DNA of 64,000 nucleotides from Cymodocea nodosa (GCA_036874045.1 JAZBRI010000011.1:3410001-3474000), one strand, 5' to 3'. Positions 13,154 to 25,790 are shown, numbered from the stretch's first letter. A program made the numbers and translations. The notes: generated by a model from the sequence alone, not told the origin.

Positions 13154-15781
13154 TGTACAGAATTTTTTTGTATTTAGAATTAAAACACGAAAATCCCAAA
13201 TTTTACATTTATAAACCGCAAGCGCACGGTACCTATTGTATTAAGCATATGCAAGAGCGGGTCGATCCACAAGAAGCTTGTCTTAAACGAATTCAAGGAA
13301 ATAAATGCTTAGCAAAATATTCACATCACTAAAACCATGATAAAAAAATTTAATTACATATTAATAGGTAATAAATACATAAATACGATAAAGAGTTCAA
13401 GTATCATCATAAATCCAAGAAGCTCCTAAGGTTAAACCTTAGGAAACTCAAGAAAATTAATGAGTTTCGTCTCTGAAATTACAGAAATTAAGCTCTACTT
13501 CTAACTCTCCTTACATCCAACCTGGACATTGAAAAATCCAGAGAAAATATTGGCTGGAAATATCCTCGAGTTATCTTCGAAATGGCAGTAATTTCATAGA
13601 CTAAATCATTATAAAAGTCTAGAAGTGTTGTATTTACTGACAGGGCGCAGAACCGTTATGTAAACTTTCCAGAAACGCACCTTTGTTGCAAAAATCATAA
13701 CTCGGTCAAAACTCCATGAAATCCGGCGAAATAAAAGGGCTTTAAACAAAGACTCGTACTACTAATATAAAAAATTAATAGAACAGCTATCCATAAATTT
13801 TGCAGTGCAGGAAACACTAAGGCGTCAAGCACTGAAACTGGAAGCCGAATAGGAATTCAAAACTGCTGCGACCTCTGATAAAAAAAATCAAAAACCAACG
13901 AAATACATTCTAAAAAAAATACAAAAATTACATGACTGTAATCTACACGAAATTTATTACAAAATAGAATCAAGAAACACTAAAAAAATCTACCAAAAGC
14001 ATCTTTTATGAAAGGAGTAATGTAGGGCAGGATTCTGTTTGGCTAGAATCCAGAACTACAAAAATTCGCTCCCTTCCTAACTTGTTCTCCGAAATCACAG
14101 AAAATATCTCTACTTATAATAACGATTTCTCCCAACATTGGAATTGAAAAATCATGTAAACATATGAACTGGAAAGGGTTTCAAGTTATCTAAAAGTACA
14201 CGGTGATTTTACAGTCTAAATCATCTTCAATTGAAAATAACATTAAGCCCTAGTAAGGTGCGCAAAACGATCTCGAAATAATGCAAAACACGCACTCACA
14301 GTAAAAACTCGATAACTTTATCAATTCTTCATAAAAATCTATGAAATCACTGCTGAACGAAAGTAGACTTATCAATCTAATAAAAACATTTTACAGATCT
14401 TAAAAACATACTGCACAGAGGGAGAAATTGCATTAGACATTTCCGCAAAACTACTGACCGAAAATGTGATTTCGAACTGAGAATACACTCTTCGTATAAA
14501 ATGGAAAAATCAAACCAAACATGCTCGAAAAATTAAACAAAGTATACAGAAAGAATCATCTTTTATTTCTCTACAAAAACGAATTAAGAATCGATGAGAA
14601 ACATTGAGAAAAACTCAATTTACAAAGAAAACAACACAAGGAAAGTTCTGTCTTTACAGTAAACGAACACCTTGACTACATGTATTCACATATCTACACG
14701 AAAATCATTCATTTTCAGAGGCAAGTTTCATTAAACGAACTAATAGTTTTACAACATAAAAATGAAGATTATACTACTAAAAATAAACCTAAACATGCAA
14801 AGACATATGCAATACAAAAACAACATCAAACACAATGATAAGACACAACATATGCAAACATAATGTTAGTTTTTGGTCAACCCACTCCAAGTTATACCTT
14901 TAAATCTCCAACACCTTGAAGTAAGCTCCTGAAGTTGGCCTCCCTCACGTCCTCAAGACTCAAACATGGCTTGTCACACCACGTTTTCCTCTTGAAATAC
15001 TAAGGGGCTTCAAGATTTCACCAAAGGATGAAGGCAACAAGCTTCCTTCTCATGGACGTCCACCAACCATGCCCTAGTTGGCTCCTTCCTTGCTTTCTCC
15101 ACACATATCACCTCCAAACCGGATGAAGAGGCCTCTCCATAAGAGGTTCCTACTGTCCTCCACGCAAGAAAGTTGTACACCGAAGAAGAAGGAGAGTTGC
15201 ACCCAACAAAATCACCTTCTATGCATCCATGTCCTTCCTTGGAGCTTCCACGAACACACCTCCCTTGGGTCCAACTTGCTCTCTCCACGCACCACCGAAA
15301 TCAGCAACACCGGAGAGGAAGTGACTTGCTTCCAAGGAGCTTTGGCCACCGGTAATCCAAGGAGAAGAAGGAGCCACGTTTTTGCTTGGAGAGAAGAAGA
15401 CAAAACCTAGTTTTGGGTTGTCCTTCCCTTTAAATAGACTTGGTAGTTGATCTCTTCCTTGGTAGATCCAACGGTTGAGATTCATCCATCTTATTTCCTT
15501 TAGATAACCTTTAAAACTTAAGCAAACAAATTAAAATATAACAAGAAGAAAACATCTAAGACATCTAAGTAAATAATCACTATTCATTCCCATGATCATT
15601 AAGTCAATAATTAACAAAAGGGCTAAGTTGTGCAAATTTAAGTCATTAAATCTCATAATCATGCATACTCATGTAAATACCTATGTGATGATATTTCAAT
15701 TATAATTGTGCATTATTTAACATTTAAGTCATAAGAAGCACAAATAATATCACATAAAAATGCACAATTTTACTCCTTACA
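13154..15781 (-). repeat. 5' LTR of the one-LTR gypsy element
   Basis: It runs from TGTACAG (13154) to TTACA (15781) on the plus strand and is related at both ends to the solo LTR at 21659-23838. Shared parts include the CCGCAAGCGCACGGT block (about 13215), the TCCAACCTGGACATTG stretch (about 13515) and a GC-richer segment (14880-15480) corresponding to 22780-23340. Small ORFs in the GC-rich part exist on both strands and are not convincing genes. Confidence 0.8.
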
Positions 15782-15786
15782 AAGCA

Positions 15787-16872
15787 CACATGTGCAACGT
15801 CTTCTAACTCTTGTTCTCCTTCTGAATGTGAAGATTTTGATGCTGATTCCTCAGATTCAGACTCTTCAGACGTGTCATCCCAAGTGACCTTCAAAGCCTT
15901 TTTCTTGTAAAACTTTTTCTAAGTTTTCTGAGCCGTCTTCTTCTGATTTGTCCTACTTTGCTTTTCATTTTTCCTCATAAGACAATCTGGAGAAAGATGT
16001 CTAGGTTTCTTACAGTTGTAACATACATACTTTCTGGATGAAGAATTCTTGTCATTCAATGATTTTGACGTTGAGGGTTTATCATTTTTGTTCCTTTCCT
16101 GTTTCCTAGCTTTCCATGCTTTCTTGAATTTCCTAGTTAGCAAAATCAAATCCTCGTTAGAATCAGTAGATATATTAGAATCTAAATTAATTTCGAAGGC
16201 TATTTCTTTCTTCATTTTTAGTTTGTTGTGACTCAGTAATTCATTTAATTGAACTTCATAAGCTGTTAAATTTCCTATAAGTTCATTCATAGTATAAACA
16301 TTTAAATCTCATGATTCCTCAATTGATGTTACTTTCTAAGACCATTTAGAACTTAGGGATCTGAGAATTTTCCTCACCAAATCCTTCTGTTCAAAATTCT
16401 TTCCTAAACATTTTAAAGAGTTTATGATATCAAGAAATCTGGAAAACATCTCAGAAATATTTTCGTCTTCATGCATCTTAAAGAGTTCATACTTATGAAT
16501 CAACATGTTTATTTTTGTCTCTTTAACTTGAGAAGTACCTTCATGTGAAACTTCTAATGCATGTCACACCTCATAAGTAGATTTATATGCCGATACTTTA
16601 CTGAACTGTTCATAACTCAATGCAAAAAATAAAATATTTAAGTCCTTAGCATTTAGAGTTTCATTTTCTTTTTCAGTAATTGTCCAAGTATTATAAGGAG
16701 TAGTTAACGGAGTATATGGTTTAGAAATCATGAACCACAATTTATGATCTATACTTTGAAGAAAAATAGTCATCCTATATTTTCAATATTCAAAATGTAT
16801 TCTATCAAATAAAGGAGGATGATTAAGATTTTGGCCTTCATATAAAGAAAAATTACCATTTCCAGTAGCCAT
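15787..16872 (-). pseudogene. Sirevirus-1 gag (UBN2-type capsid and zinc knuckle)
   Basis: Minus strand. The likely start is the ATG at 16870-16872 (MATGNGNF), followed by a copia gag capsid motif (PPLFD..FEYWK) and the open pieces at 16773-16564 and 16290-15919. The nucleocapsid zinc knuckle is complete, C-x2-C-x4-H-x4-C at residues 90-103 of the last piece (about nt 15980-16023). It is followed by a Ser/Glu-rich linker that runs into the insertion point. Gag packages the RNA in virus-like particles. Two stops/frame breaks (about 16300-16560) inactivate it. The remainder continues at 10389. Confidence 0.88.
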
Positions 16873-17058
16873 TTTACCTTAGATTTTTCAACCTATTTGA
16901 TTTTAAACAGTCTAAAAACTTTAAAACAACTTGAGACTTAAATCAATAGAGTTAAACGTATGCTCAGATATTAATTTCCGTTTAAAAATAAGGAAGGTAG
17001 AATAAGCAATGATATTAAATAAGTTGGTATCGATTTTATATCAAAGATTATTCACAAA

Positions 17059-17070
17059 GCTCTAATACCA
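17059..17070 (-). promoter_or_regulatory. Primer binding site, tRNA-iMet type, Sirevirus-1
   Basis: The minus strand reads TGGTATTAGAGC, one base from the canonical TGGTATCAGAGC, two bases after the LTR terminus. It defines the 5' LTR boundary and the orientation. Confidence 0.9.
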
Positions 17071-17072
17071 CT

Positions 17073-18639
17073 TGTAGGATCGTATGGCTACATAAGAGGG
17101 GGGTGAATTGTGTATTTTTAATATTTTCTGAAATATAACTGAAACTTTAAAACTCAAAAACAAGTCGAGACATTGTTTTCATAAAATCATTTTTATTCAA
17201 GGTTTCAATTACAATATACAATTCAATTCTCCTCAGAAATTGTAGATGCAATTATATTTCTATACCATGTATCATCTAAACAATTTCATAACTACAAATA
17301 GAGAAAAATAATTTGCGAAATTTAAAACTTTTCTCCCTATTTGAGATCTTTCTCCTTCAGCAATTCTTCAGTGACAAATATCTTGTCTTTTCATGCTTCA
17401 CCGAATTTGCTTTCTTCTAATACTTCAAATCTTCAGTGACGAAAATCTTACCTTTTTATGCTTCACTGAACTTTCTTCCCCTTGAGAGATTTTTCCTGAA
17501 GAGGTGTTTTTGATCCCTGAAAAAGATTTTTCTTTTGGTGTGTAGGGATGGTTTGATCCTTGAAAAGATTTTTCTTTTTGTGTGCAAGGATAAATTGATC
17601 AACGAGAATTCTATGCCTTTTATACTGTATCTTCATTTCATGCATATCCTTCACATTTAACCACTACTAGTTTTCCACTTCTCCACGTCTTTTCTTTTTC
17701 CTTCATCGAAACACACACGTTCTAACCCACGTTTATATTTCGAATTTTCTTTAATCATCAGTCCTAGATCTCTGAAAAATTTCTTGAAAATAAACTTTCT
17801 CGTCCAAAAATTTTTCATCAATGTAATAAGAAGTTGCTACTTTAATGTTAACTAAACGAGTAACACAAGTATATATATATAACTTAACGTTTCTAACTTA
17901 ACAAGTTTACCATGTGCTATTTCACGTGACAAGTACTGTAGCTAACTCAACAAACTAAGTCTGTGGTGTTATGCTATCTCAACGAACCATCTCTGTTGTG
18001 TTATGATAACTCAACGAACCAGTAATAAACAAATGTTTTTATAATAAGAATTTTACCACGTGCAAAAATAACAACTTAAGTTTATAACATTAACCTAATG
18101 CGTTGCGTTAGTGTTCAATATAGCAACTCAACGCGTTTAGTTATGTTAACTTAACGAGTTAAACATGTGCACCTCACGTGATACAATACAACATTCATTA
18201 CTTATAATTTCACCACGTGTATAACACTAACTTAACGAGTTCATCTCTTCTTTTACTCACTAACTTAACGAGTTATCACGTGACCTATTTTAACCTTTAA
18301 GCCTCTAACTTAACGAGTTCTCACGTGACCTCTATACAAACAAAACTCTAACTTAACGAGTTGTCTAAACGTGCACTGTTCATGATATAGAAGATATAAC
18401 ATTAAAATATATCATGCTTTTCAATAAAAACACACGTTAACTTAACGTTTAGCTAAATGAGAAATTAATGCAACGAAACGACTAGTTATTAACTTCAGAT
18501 CCAATACAGACAAGTATTTATATCAGTAAGCTTTTTCTATATTAATTGATGATTTTAATTTCTTTTCACAAGCAATAGTAATTGAGCAAATATGATTATT
18601 TTCATTCAGCACACATCATCAAAACAAAAATACTCAACA
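17073..18639 (-). repeat. Sirevirus-1 5' LTR
   Basis: It runs from TGTAGGATCGTATGG to AATACTCAACA on the plus strand. The end near the primer site carries the GGGGGGTGAATTGTG motif. The core (about 17850-18440) is an array of CTAACTTAACGAGTT / TAACTCAACGAA palindrome halves interleaved with CACGTG boxes (for example TCACGTGAC repeated near 18180, 18270 and 18320). Known Sirevirus LTRs carry conserved palindromic arrays, so this is expected for the lineage, though the motif differs from the maize type. Confidence 0.92.
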
Positions 18640-18884
18640 ATACTCACCTTCTTTGTATACAGTATTACAAATTCAAGGTAATTCAATTTATTTTAGATTT
18701 GAGGAAGCAGTGTAGAAATACAATAATCTGATTACATGTTAGATTCTACATGCTCAACCAATAAAATTCAAAAATTTGATTGATATAAGAGATCTATTTA
18801 AGTATCAAGGACTCATTCAATTCTTGCTAGTTGGAACGAAATCGAAGCAATACAAAGAGCTTATTGCATCTTTTTATTTCAATA
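18640..18884 (+). pseudogene. Fragment of an env-like ORF, opposite orientation
   Basis: This is an inverted copy of 3000-3190. The plus strand reads the same FEEAV, YNNLITC and LFKYQGL motifs, then continues into the ENLV..FYAN-type region matched in Athila-1 near 32700. It joins a minus-strand Sirevirus gag-linker at about 18885, so the junction is a rearrangement. It was also the target of Sirevirus-1. Confidence 0.65.
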
Positions 18885-21653
18885 TCACATTTAAACTTTT
18901 CTAAAGTAGTAGATAGGAAACAATTTTCTTCTTCCAAAATGGACAAAGAGTTTCTAATATTCTTATTTTCTAGTTTACAAACTTTAAGTTTTTGTAATAA
19001 TGCATGATAAGCACATAATAATTCATCAAAGTTAAAATCTGAATGACTTTTAAGATCAGATATTACCTCAGAATCATCTACCATGAAGCACACATGAGCA
19101 ACGTCTTCTAACTCATGTTCTTCTTCTGAATATAAAGATTTGATGATGATTCCTCATATTCAAACTCTTCTATCGTATCATCTTAAGTGACCTTCAAAGC
19201 CTTTTTCTTGTAAAACTTTTTCTAAGTTTTCTGATCCTTCTTCTTCTGATTTGTCCTACTATGCTTTTCATTTTTCCTTATAGGATAATCTCGAGAAAGA
19301 TGTCCAGGTTTCTTACAGTTGTAACATACATATTTTATGGATGAAGAATTCTTGTCATTCAATGATATAGGATTGTATGGCTACACAAGAGGGGGGTGAA
19401 TTGTGTTTTTCAACATTTTCGATTATAATTGAAACTTCAAAACTTAAAAACAAATCGAGACACTGTTTTCATAAAATCATTTTTATTCAAGGTTTCAATT
19501 ACAATATACAATTCAATTCTCCTCAGAAATTGTAGATGAATTATATATCGATACCATGTTTCATCTATACAATTTCATAACTACGAACAGAGAAAACTAA
19601 TTTACAGAATTTAAAATATTTCTCCCTGTTTAAGATCTTTCTTCTTCTTCTTTTTCTTCTTCAACAATTCTTCAGTGACGAATATCTTGTCTTTCTCTAC
19701 TTCACCGAATTTGCTTTCTCTTGATACTTCAAATCTTCAATGACATAAATCTTACCTTTTTCTACTTCACTGAATTTTTTTCCACCTAAGAGCTTTTCCT
19801 CGAAAAGTGTTTTTAATCCCTGAAAAGATTTTTCATTTGGTGTGTAGGGATAACTGATCAACGAGAATTCTATGCCTTTTATACTATATCTTCATTTCAT
19901 GCATATCCTCCACATTTAATCACTACTAGTTTTCCACTTCTTCACGTCTTTTCTTTTTCCTTCATCGAAATACACACGTTCTGACCCACGTTTACATTTC
20001 AAATTTTCTTTAATCATCAATCCTGGATCTTTGAAAAATTTCCTACAAAATAAACTTTCTCATCCAAAATTTTTCATCAAGTATAATAAGAAGTTGTTAC
20101 TTTAATGTTAACTAAACAAGTAACACAAGTACATATATATAACTTAATGTTTCTAACTTAACGAGTTCCACATATGCCAACTCGTGTGACAAGTACTGTA
20201 GCTAACTCAATGAACTAAGTCTATGATGTTACGCTAACTCAATGAACCATCTCCATGGTGTTACGATAACTCAACGAACCATCTCCATTGTGTCACAGAT
20301 AACTCAACGAACCAGTGATAAACAAATATTTTTATAATAAGAATTTTACCACGTGCAAAAATAACAACTTAAGTTTATAACGCTAACCTAAAGTGTTGCC
20401 TTAGTGTTCAATATAGCAACTCAATGTGTTTACTTATGTTAACTTAACGAGTTAAACATGTGCACCTCATGTGATACAATATAACATTCGTAACTTTTAA
20501 TTCACCACGTGTACAACACTAACTTAACAAGTTCATCTCTTCTTTTACTCATTAACTTAACGAGTTCTCACGTGACCTATTTTAACCTTTAAGCCTTTAA
20601 CTTAACGAGTTCTCGTGTGATCTCTATACAAATAACACTCTAACTTAACGAGTTGTCTAAATGTGTACTATTCATGATATAGAAAATATAATTATAAAAC
20701 ATATCATGTTTTTTTAATAAAAACACACGTTAACTTAACGTTTAGTTAAATGAGAAATTAATGCAATGAAATGACTAGTTATTAACTTAGTATAATTTTA
20801 GATCCAATATAGACAAGTATTTATATCAATAAGTTTTTTTTGTATTAATTGATGTTTTTAATTTCTTTTCACAAGCAATAGTAATTAAGCAAATATGATT
20901 ACTTTCATTCAACACACATCATCAAAACAAAATACTCAACAAGTGATTTTGATGTTGAGGCTTTTTCATTTCTGTTCCTTTGTTGTTTCCTAGCTTTCCA
21001 TGCTTTCTTGAATTTCCTAGTCAACAAAATCAAATCCTCATTAGAATCAGTAGATATATCAAAATCTAAATTAATTTCAAAGGCTATTTCTTTCTTCATT
21101 TTTAGTTTGTTGTGACTCAATGATTCATTTAATTGAACTTCATAAGTAGTTAAGTTTCCTATAAGTTCATTTATGATATAAACATTTAAATCTCGTGATT
21201 CCTCAATTGATGTCACTTTTTGAGAGCATTTAGAACTTAGGGATCTGAGAATTTTCCTCACCAAATCCTTCTATTCAAAATTCTTTCCTAAGCATTTTAA
21301 AGAGTTTATGATATCAAGGAATCTGGAGAACATCTTAGAAATACTTTCATCTTCTTGCATCTTAAAGAGTTCATACTTATAAATTAACATGTTCATCTTA
21401 GTCTCTTTAACTTGAGAAGTACCTTCATGTAAAACTTCTAATGCATGCCATACCTCATAAGTAGATTTATATGCCGACACTTTACTGAAATGTTCATAAC
21501 TCAATGCACAAAATAAAATATTTAAGCCTCATTCAGAGTTTCATTTTCTTTTTCAGTAATTGTCCAAGTATTATAAGGAATAGTTAATAGAGTATAAGGT
21601 TTAGAAATCATGAACCACAACTTACGATCTATACTTTTAAGAAAGACTGTCAT
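18885..21653 (-). pseudogene. Second Sirevirus gag (Sirevirus-2), broken by a solo LTR
   Basis: Minus strand. Pieces at 21504-21271 and 21264-20942 (capsid) and, beyond a solo LTR, 19365-18885 (zinc-knuckle region, then the FDELLCAYHALLQKL linker) are colinear with Sirevirus-1 gag. Because its linker is uninterrupted, it shows what the 10390-15781 insertion site looked like before insertion. The N-terminal part resumes at 23844-23867 after another solo LTR and is then cut by Athila-1. Several stops make it a pseudogene. Confidence 0.82.
19366..20941 (-). mobile_element. Solo LTR, Sirevirus family, in the second gag
   Basis: It starts TATAGGATTGTATGG (terminal TG changed to TA) and ends AATACTCAACA. 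The flanks aatga (19361-19365) and agtga (20942-20946) are the 5-bp duplication with one mismatch. Joining the flanks restores the zinc-knuckle-to-linker sequence seen at 16047-16075. Confidence 0.9.
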
Positions 21654-21658
21654 CCTAT

Positions 21659-23838
21659 TGTAACGCTTTTATGTGTTGTTAAATTAACGGCAAAAGTGCA
21701 AATTTTACATTTATAACCGCAAGCGCACGGTGCCCATTGTAATAAGCATGTGCAAGTACAGGTCGAATCCACAAGGAGTTTGTCTTAAATAATTTTATTA
21801 CAATGATTATTTGATAAAACATCCACTCTATTAATTCCAGAATTAAAACTCTAATTACATGCAATTAAGTTACAATTTACAAAAATACAATAAAGATTTC
21901 AAAGGTAGCATAAAACTTGTTAATTGCTAGAGCTAATAGCTAGAAAACTCAAGAAAATCTTAAGTTCAAATTTTTGGAATCACAGAAATTAGTCTGAATT
22001 CTAACTCTTCTTCCTTCCAACCTGGACATTGAAAAATCCAGAGAAAATATTGGTTGGAAAGGTCATCGAGTTATCTTTAAAATGGCAGTGATTTCCAGAA
22101 CTAATTCACTCTAGGTTGCTGCCAAAGTCGGATATAAAAACAGTGCGCAAAACGATTCTGAAAACTTTCCAAAAACACATCGTTGGTGTAAAAATCATAA
22201 TTCAATAAAATATTCATGAAATACCACGAAATCACCGTGCCTTGAAAGATAACTCGTTTCTCTAATCAAGAAAATTTATAGGAAAACATTTCGGAACGCA
22301 CAAAAGCAAGGCAACAGAAGGCGTCGAGCACAATTTCTGTCGCTCGACTAGTAAAACAGAGCAGATGCTACCTTCGAATGAAAAATCGAAAAACTAAAGA
22401 AATGCATTCTAAAAAATTCCAACAATACTACATACGTATTGTACACTTAAATTACTTACAAAAAAAAGCTATAACATAACATATAACTCAGAGAAATCAA
22501 GTCATACAACATATAACAAAACAGAACATGCATTGGAATTTACAACAAATAGGATATACACGCATTCACAAGGGTTAAGAGTTGGTTTTATGCACAACAT
22601 TCACATATTCACATGAAGCAACTATATTCCATGAGATCTAATCTAAAACAACTATTTAAATTAAAGAAATAAAGATTTAACAAAGATCCTAAATGTGCAT
22701 ACATTTATAAATTAAAAATACCTAAATACTCATACACATTTGATATAAAAATATGTTTACAAGTACGAGGATCTCTCCCTTCTCTTTTACCTTTAATTCA
22801 TCCACTTCTCTTCAAGCATTTGATCCCTATTTGATGATGAACCACTTTGTTCGCTCCTCTACAAGGCTGTCACCACTTGCAAATCACGTCCAAAGGGGAA
22901 CTACCTATGTTTGCTTTGGAGAAAATGGGTTGCACGTCCTCAATCCACTTCCAAGATATACGGATTTGTTGGCTTTCCTCTCAATTTTGATGCTTCCTAT
23001 TACCTCATCTTGAAGATCACGTCCCAAGCTCTTTCAATGCTACACACGTGCCTCCAATACCATCGATTTCACCCGTGGAGGTCCTTCCGTATGTCGGCTT
23101 GGAGTGGAGAGAAGGAGGTCTTCTAGTATGAGGGGGAAGGCGCCTAAGCTCACCAATCTTGGAGGAAAACTCTTCCAAAATCTTGGGTGGAAGAGGATGG
23201 ACGAAAATTGGAGTTGGAGTTCTTGCCCTTGCGTGGAGGAGAAAGAGGAGAATCTTTCCTTTGGCCAACCATCCTCTTTTATTTTCCATTGTCATCCATC
23301 TATGGAAATATTTCAAACACCTTCCAATTTGTGGCCTCTAATTTAGGCAAGCTTTAATCATTGATTGATTGATTGGTGGATTGATTTGGAGTTTGAATTG
23401 GACGACCATGAGTTGTTGATTTCCCATGATTTAATCCAAGGATCCACGTCCTCACCTACAACAACTCAAAAGATAACATTAAATGCATATGCACATTACA
23501 CATAAATTGCTACACAATTATAAAGCAAAAATGAAATGTGCATAATATATTGCTTGCTCAATTGAGGATTATTTGATTTCATATCTTAATGATAATTCTT
23601 TTAATAAATGCATGAAATCAATATATAAATTACTTATATCTACACATGGGCTAATTGACTAAGTGTTAATTTAATAAAGGATAAATTTGTGCATTATTGA
23701 CTATTTAACCAATAAAACATGCATAGTTCTAAAATATGATTTTCATGTAATCTTTCATAAGAACATATATATTGATGACTTATAATCCTTAATATGCATG
23801 AATTAACATATATAAAATGCACAAATTGATACTTTACA
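21659..23838 (-). mobile_element. Solo LTR, Athila/Tat-like gypsy family, in the second gag
   Basis: It starts TGTAACGC and ends CTTTACA, with the perfect duplication cctat at 21654-21658 and 23839-23843. The uninterrupted gag is at 16770-16800. It is related to the LTR at 13154-15781 (CCGCAAGCGCACGGT block near 21718, CCTGGACATTGAAAAATCC near 22020). The GC-richer part is at 22780-23340. ORFs there overlap on both strands and I do not regard them as genes. Confidence 0.88.
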
Positions 23839-24039
23839 CCTATATTTCCAATATTCAAAATGTATTTTGTTTAGAATGAAAAAGTGCATATTATTAATGG
23901 TTAAATGATGGTTAATTGCATAATACTTAGCTTATCATATGAGAATTAAGTCATTATGTTATAATTGCACTGTTATAAGCTTTAATTAAAGAATCTGCTT
24001 AAATTGGGGGAATTAATGTCAATTTAGTACATTTCTGAA

Positions 24040-24720
24040 TTGTCGGTAAGTTGCAGGCTGTGAAATTCTTAAGTATCCAAATTTTCTGATATTTCAGACA
24101 GTTATGTTTAACATACCGATCATATTTCAAACAGTTATGTTTAACAGACCGAACATGTCGGATAGTTATGTTTAAATTGCCGAACAGTTATGTTTTGAAA
24201 GAATATTTTATTATTTCCTGAAGTACACGTGTCAAAACCATAATGCATGACTTAAGTGAACTTTCGGTGAGTTATCTATAACTATCCGAAATTGCAGCTG
24301 GACATCAGATAGTTATATGTGTAACTCTCCGAAATATCTTTTTATTTATAAAATAGCTGTGGACACGTGTCATGTTATGGGAAAGTGACTTAAGTGGATT
24401 TTCGGTGAGTTATCTCTAACTATCTGAAATGCATCTCGGATAGTTAGACCTGTATTCTCTAAAATGTTTATTTTATTATTAAACTGCTGTTGACAAGTGT
24501 TGAGATCTGGTAGATTTACTTAAGTTATATATCAGTGAGTTATCTGTAACTATCCGAAATGCATCTAAGCATCAAATAGTTAAGTTTGTAAGTATCCGAA
24601 ATGCATCTGAGCATCGGATAGTTAAATTTATGCACGTGTTTTATAGTTAAATCAACGAAGAAAGTCCGTTGAGTTATCTGTAACTCCACGGACTATTTAT
24701 TTTCTAATATGCCATTGTAG
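24040..24720 (+). promoter_or_regulatory. Palindrome array of the Athila LTR, probable U3 control region
   Basis: It repeatedly shows CACGTGT, then GACTTAAGT, then TTTCGGTGAGTTA-n-TAACTATCCGAAA, then a second hairpin of the TCGGATAGTTA/TAACTCTCCGA type. The arms match over about 12 of 13 bases with loops of about 4-8. The last unit is GTCCGTTGAGTTA-n-TAACTCCACGGAC. The position upstream of the GC-rich, probably transcribed segment suggests promoter control. Binding proteins are unknown. Confidence 0.6.
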
Positions 24721-25689
24721 CGGTTGTAGGAACAGAACAGTTGGAAGAAAAACCACGATTGCACGTATCGCGTAGGGAGAAGAAAGCATCATCGTTGATA
24801 TGAATGAAGGAAATCCTACCAACCATTCAAGCAGAAGCAGTTACTACTGAAGAAATATAAAAGAAAAGAAGAAAAAGAAGAAAAGTGTGTGATCGATGGA
24901 CGGCCAGTGTATACAGAGGAGGAGCATCGAGCTTTCTACTGGTAGTATCGGTAATTCTCCAAAGTACCACACCAACCATCGTTACCACCACCATAATCAC
25001 CAACCATCGAAGGTCTGTGAGGATACTTTCTTGATGTCGGGTTGATTCCGAGCCAAACATAGCGCCTAACAACCACTGTGAGGAGTGATCGCGTCGCAAG
25101 AAGGGAAGCCATTTTCACCAAGCGCTAACTCATATTTCAAGAGATCATAAAGCTTTTAGCATTGGCTTCGGGTTGATGCCTGTATGCTGAAGAGGAGATC
25201 ATCTTGCAAATCTGGACTCGCGATTCTATAGGGAGAGGAGACAGAATTGTAAGTAGTTTAATTTTCAGTGGTGTAATCTATTGCAAGTAGTGACAGAAGT
25301 ATTTACTGTCGAGTGAGATTACTTTACATTTCAACTTTCGCCCATTTCCATGTTCATATGAAAACAAAAATACCAAAAACAATTTATTTGTGTTTGTATG
25401 TTGTATTTGAGTGTTGTATTGTTTGTGTTGTATCATGATTAATGTTATCTTTGTTAATATTGTGATTGTTTTATGTTTGTTTTAGTTTTACAGTTTACTG
25501 AAATTGGTTCGTTCAAAAGACTTAAATATTTTAATGGTTACTGTTTGAATTATCTGAATGTTAGTATGCTTAATGATAAATCCAGTGTTTACTAACATTA
25601 AATAGCTTAATTGATGTTATTTACAATCTGTGGAATCGCCCAATGGTTGGCCGAATTCCTTTGTAAATAGCAGTATTTAAAAAGAAAAG

Positions 25690-25790
25690 ACAGGCTCGTG
25701 GAGTTAACTTAAGTCCACGAGGTTAGTCCGTTGAGTTAGCCATAACTCAACGAACTTTGTCCGTTGAGTTAACTGTAATTCAATGGAGGG
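25690..25790 (+). promoter_or_regulatory. Second palindrome cluster in the Athila LTR
   Basis: Three inverted repeats in succession: CTCGTGGA/TCCACGAG around GTTAACTTAAG, then CGTTGAGTTA/TAACTCAACG (perfect 10-bp arms), then TCCGTTGAGTTA/TAATTCAATGGA. The same cluster is in the solo LTRs at about 44535-44625 and 62935-63025. It lies downstream of the GC-rich segment and upstream of the first ORF. Confidence 0.6.

Larger units (their letters stand above)
10390..15781 (-). mobile_element. Non-autonomous Ty3/gypsy (Athila/Tat-like) element with only one LTR
   Basis: It is inserted in Sirevirus-1 gag with a perfect 5-bp duplication, aagca, at 10385-10389 and 15782-15786. The uninterrupted sequence is visible at 19080-19100. 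On the minus strand it has a 5' LTR (13154-15781), a tRNA-Asp primer site, about 2.76 kb without any gag/pol ORF, and a conserved ATTGAGGACAATG plus G-rich tract (11671-11705). It stops at ...GGGACTAGCA, the point where Athila-1 has its last bases before the polypurine tract. No 3' LTR or polypurine tract follows, although both duplications are in place. Confidence 0.8.
1..18639 (-). mobile_element. Sirevirus-like Ty1/copia retrotransposon (Sirevirus-1), degenerate, with nested insertions
   Basis: Read on the minus strand the order is 5' LTR (17073-18639), tRNA-iMet-type primer site, gag, protease, integrase, reverse transcriptase, RNase H, noncoding spacer, env-like ORF, polypurine tracts and 3' LTR (cut by the window start). 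Protease-integrase-RT order defines Ty1/copia. The iMet primer site, several C-rich polypurine tracts and an ORF after pol fit the Sirevirus lineage. Two later insertions interrupt it: a solo LTR of its own family (1361-2998) and a 5.4-kb gypsy derivative (10390-15781). Several stops and frame breaks show it is dead. Its upstream target sequence starts at 18640 (atact); the matching duplication lies outside the window. Confidence 0.9.

Noticed and set aside
15010..15485. Overlapping ORFs on both strands in a GC-rich stretch
   Set aside because: They lie wholly in the LTR of the one-LTR gypsy element, overlap in several frames, resemble no family, and the related LTR at 21659-23838 does not keep the same proteins.
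22753..23346. ORFs of 60-99 codons on both strands
   Set aside because: Inside a solo LTR. GC-rich sequence lengthens open frames by chance and no protein similarity is visible.
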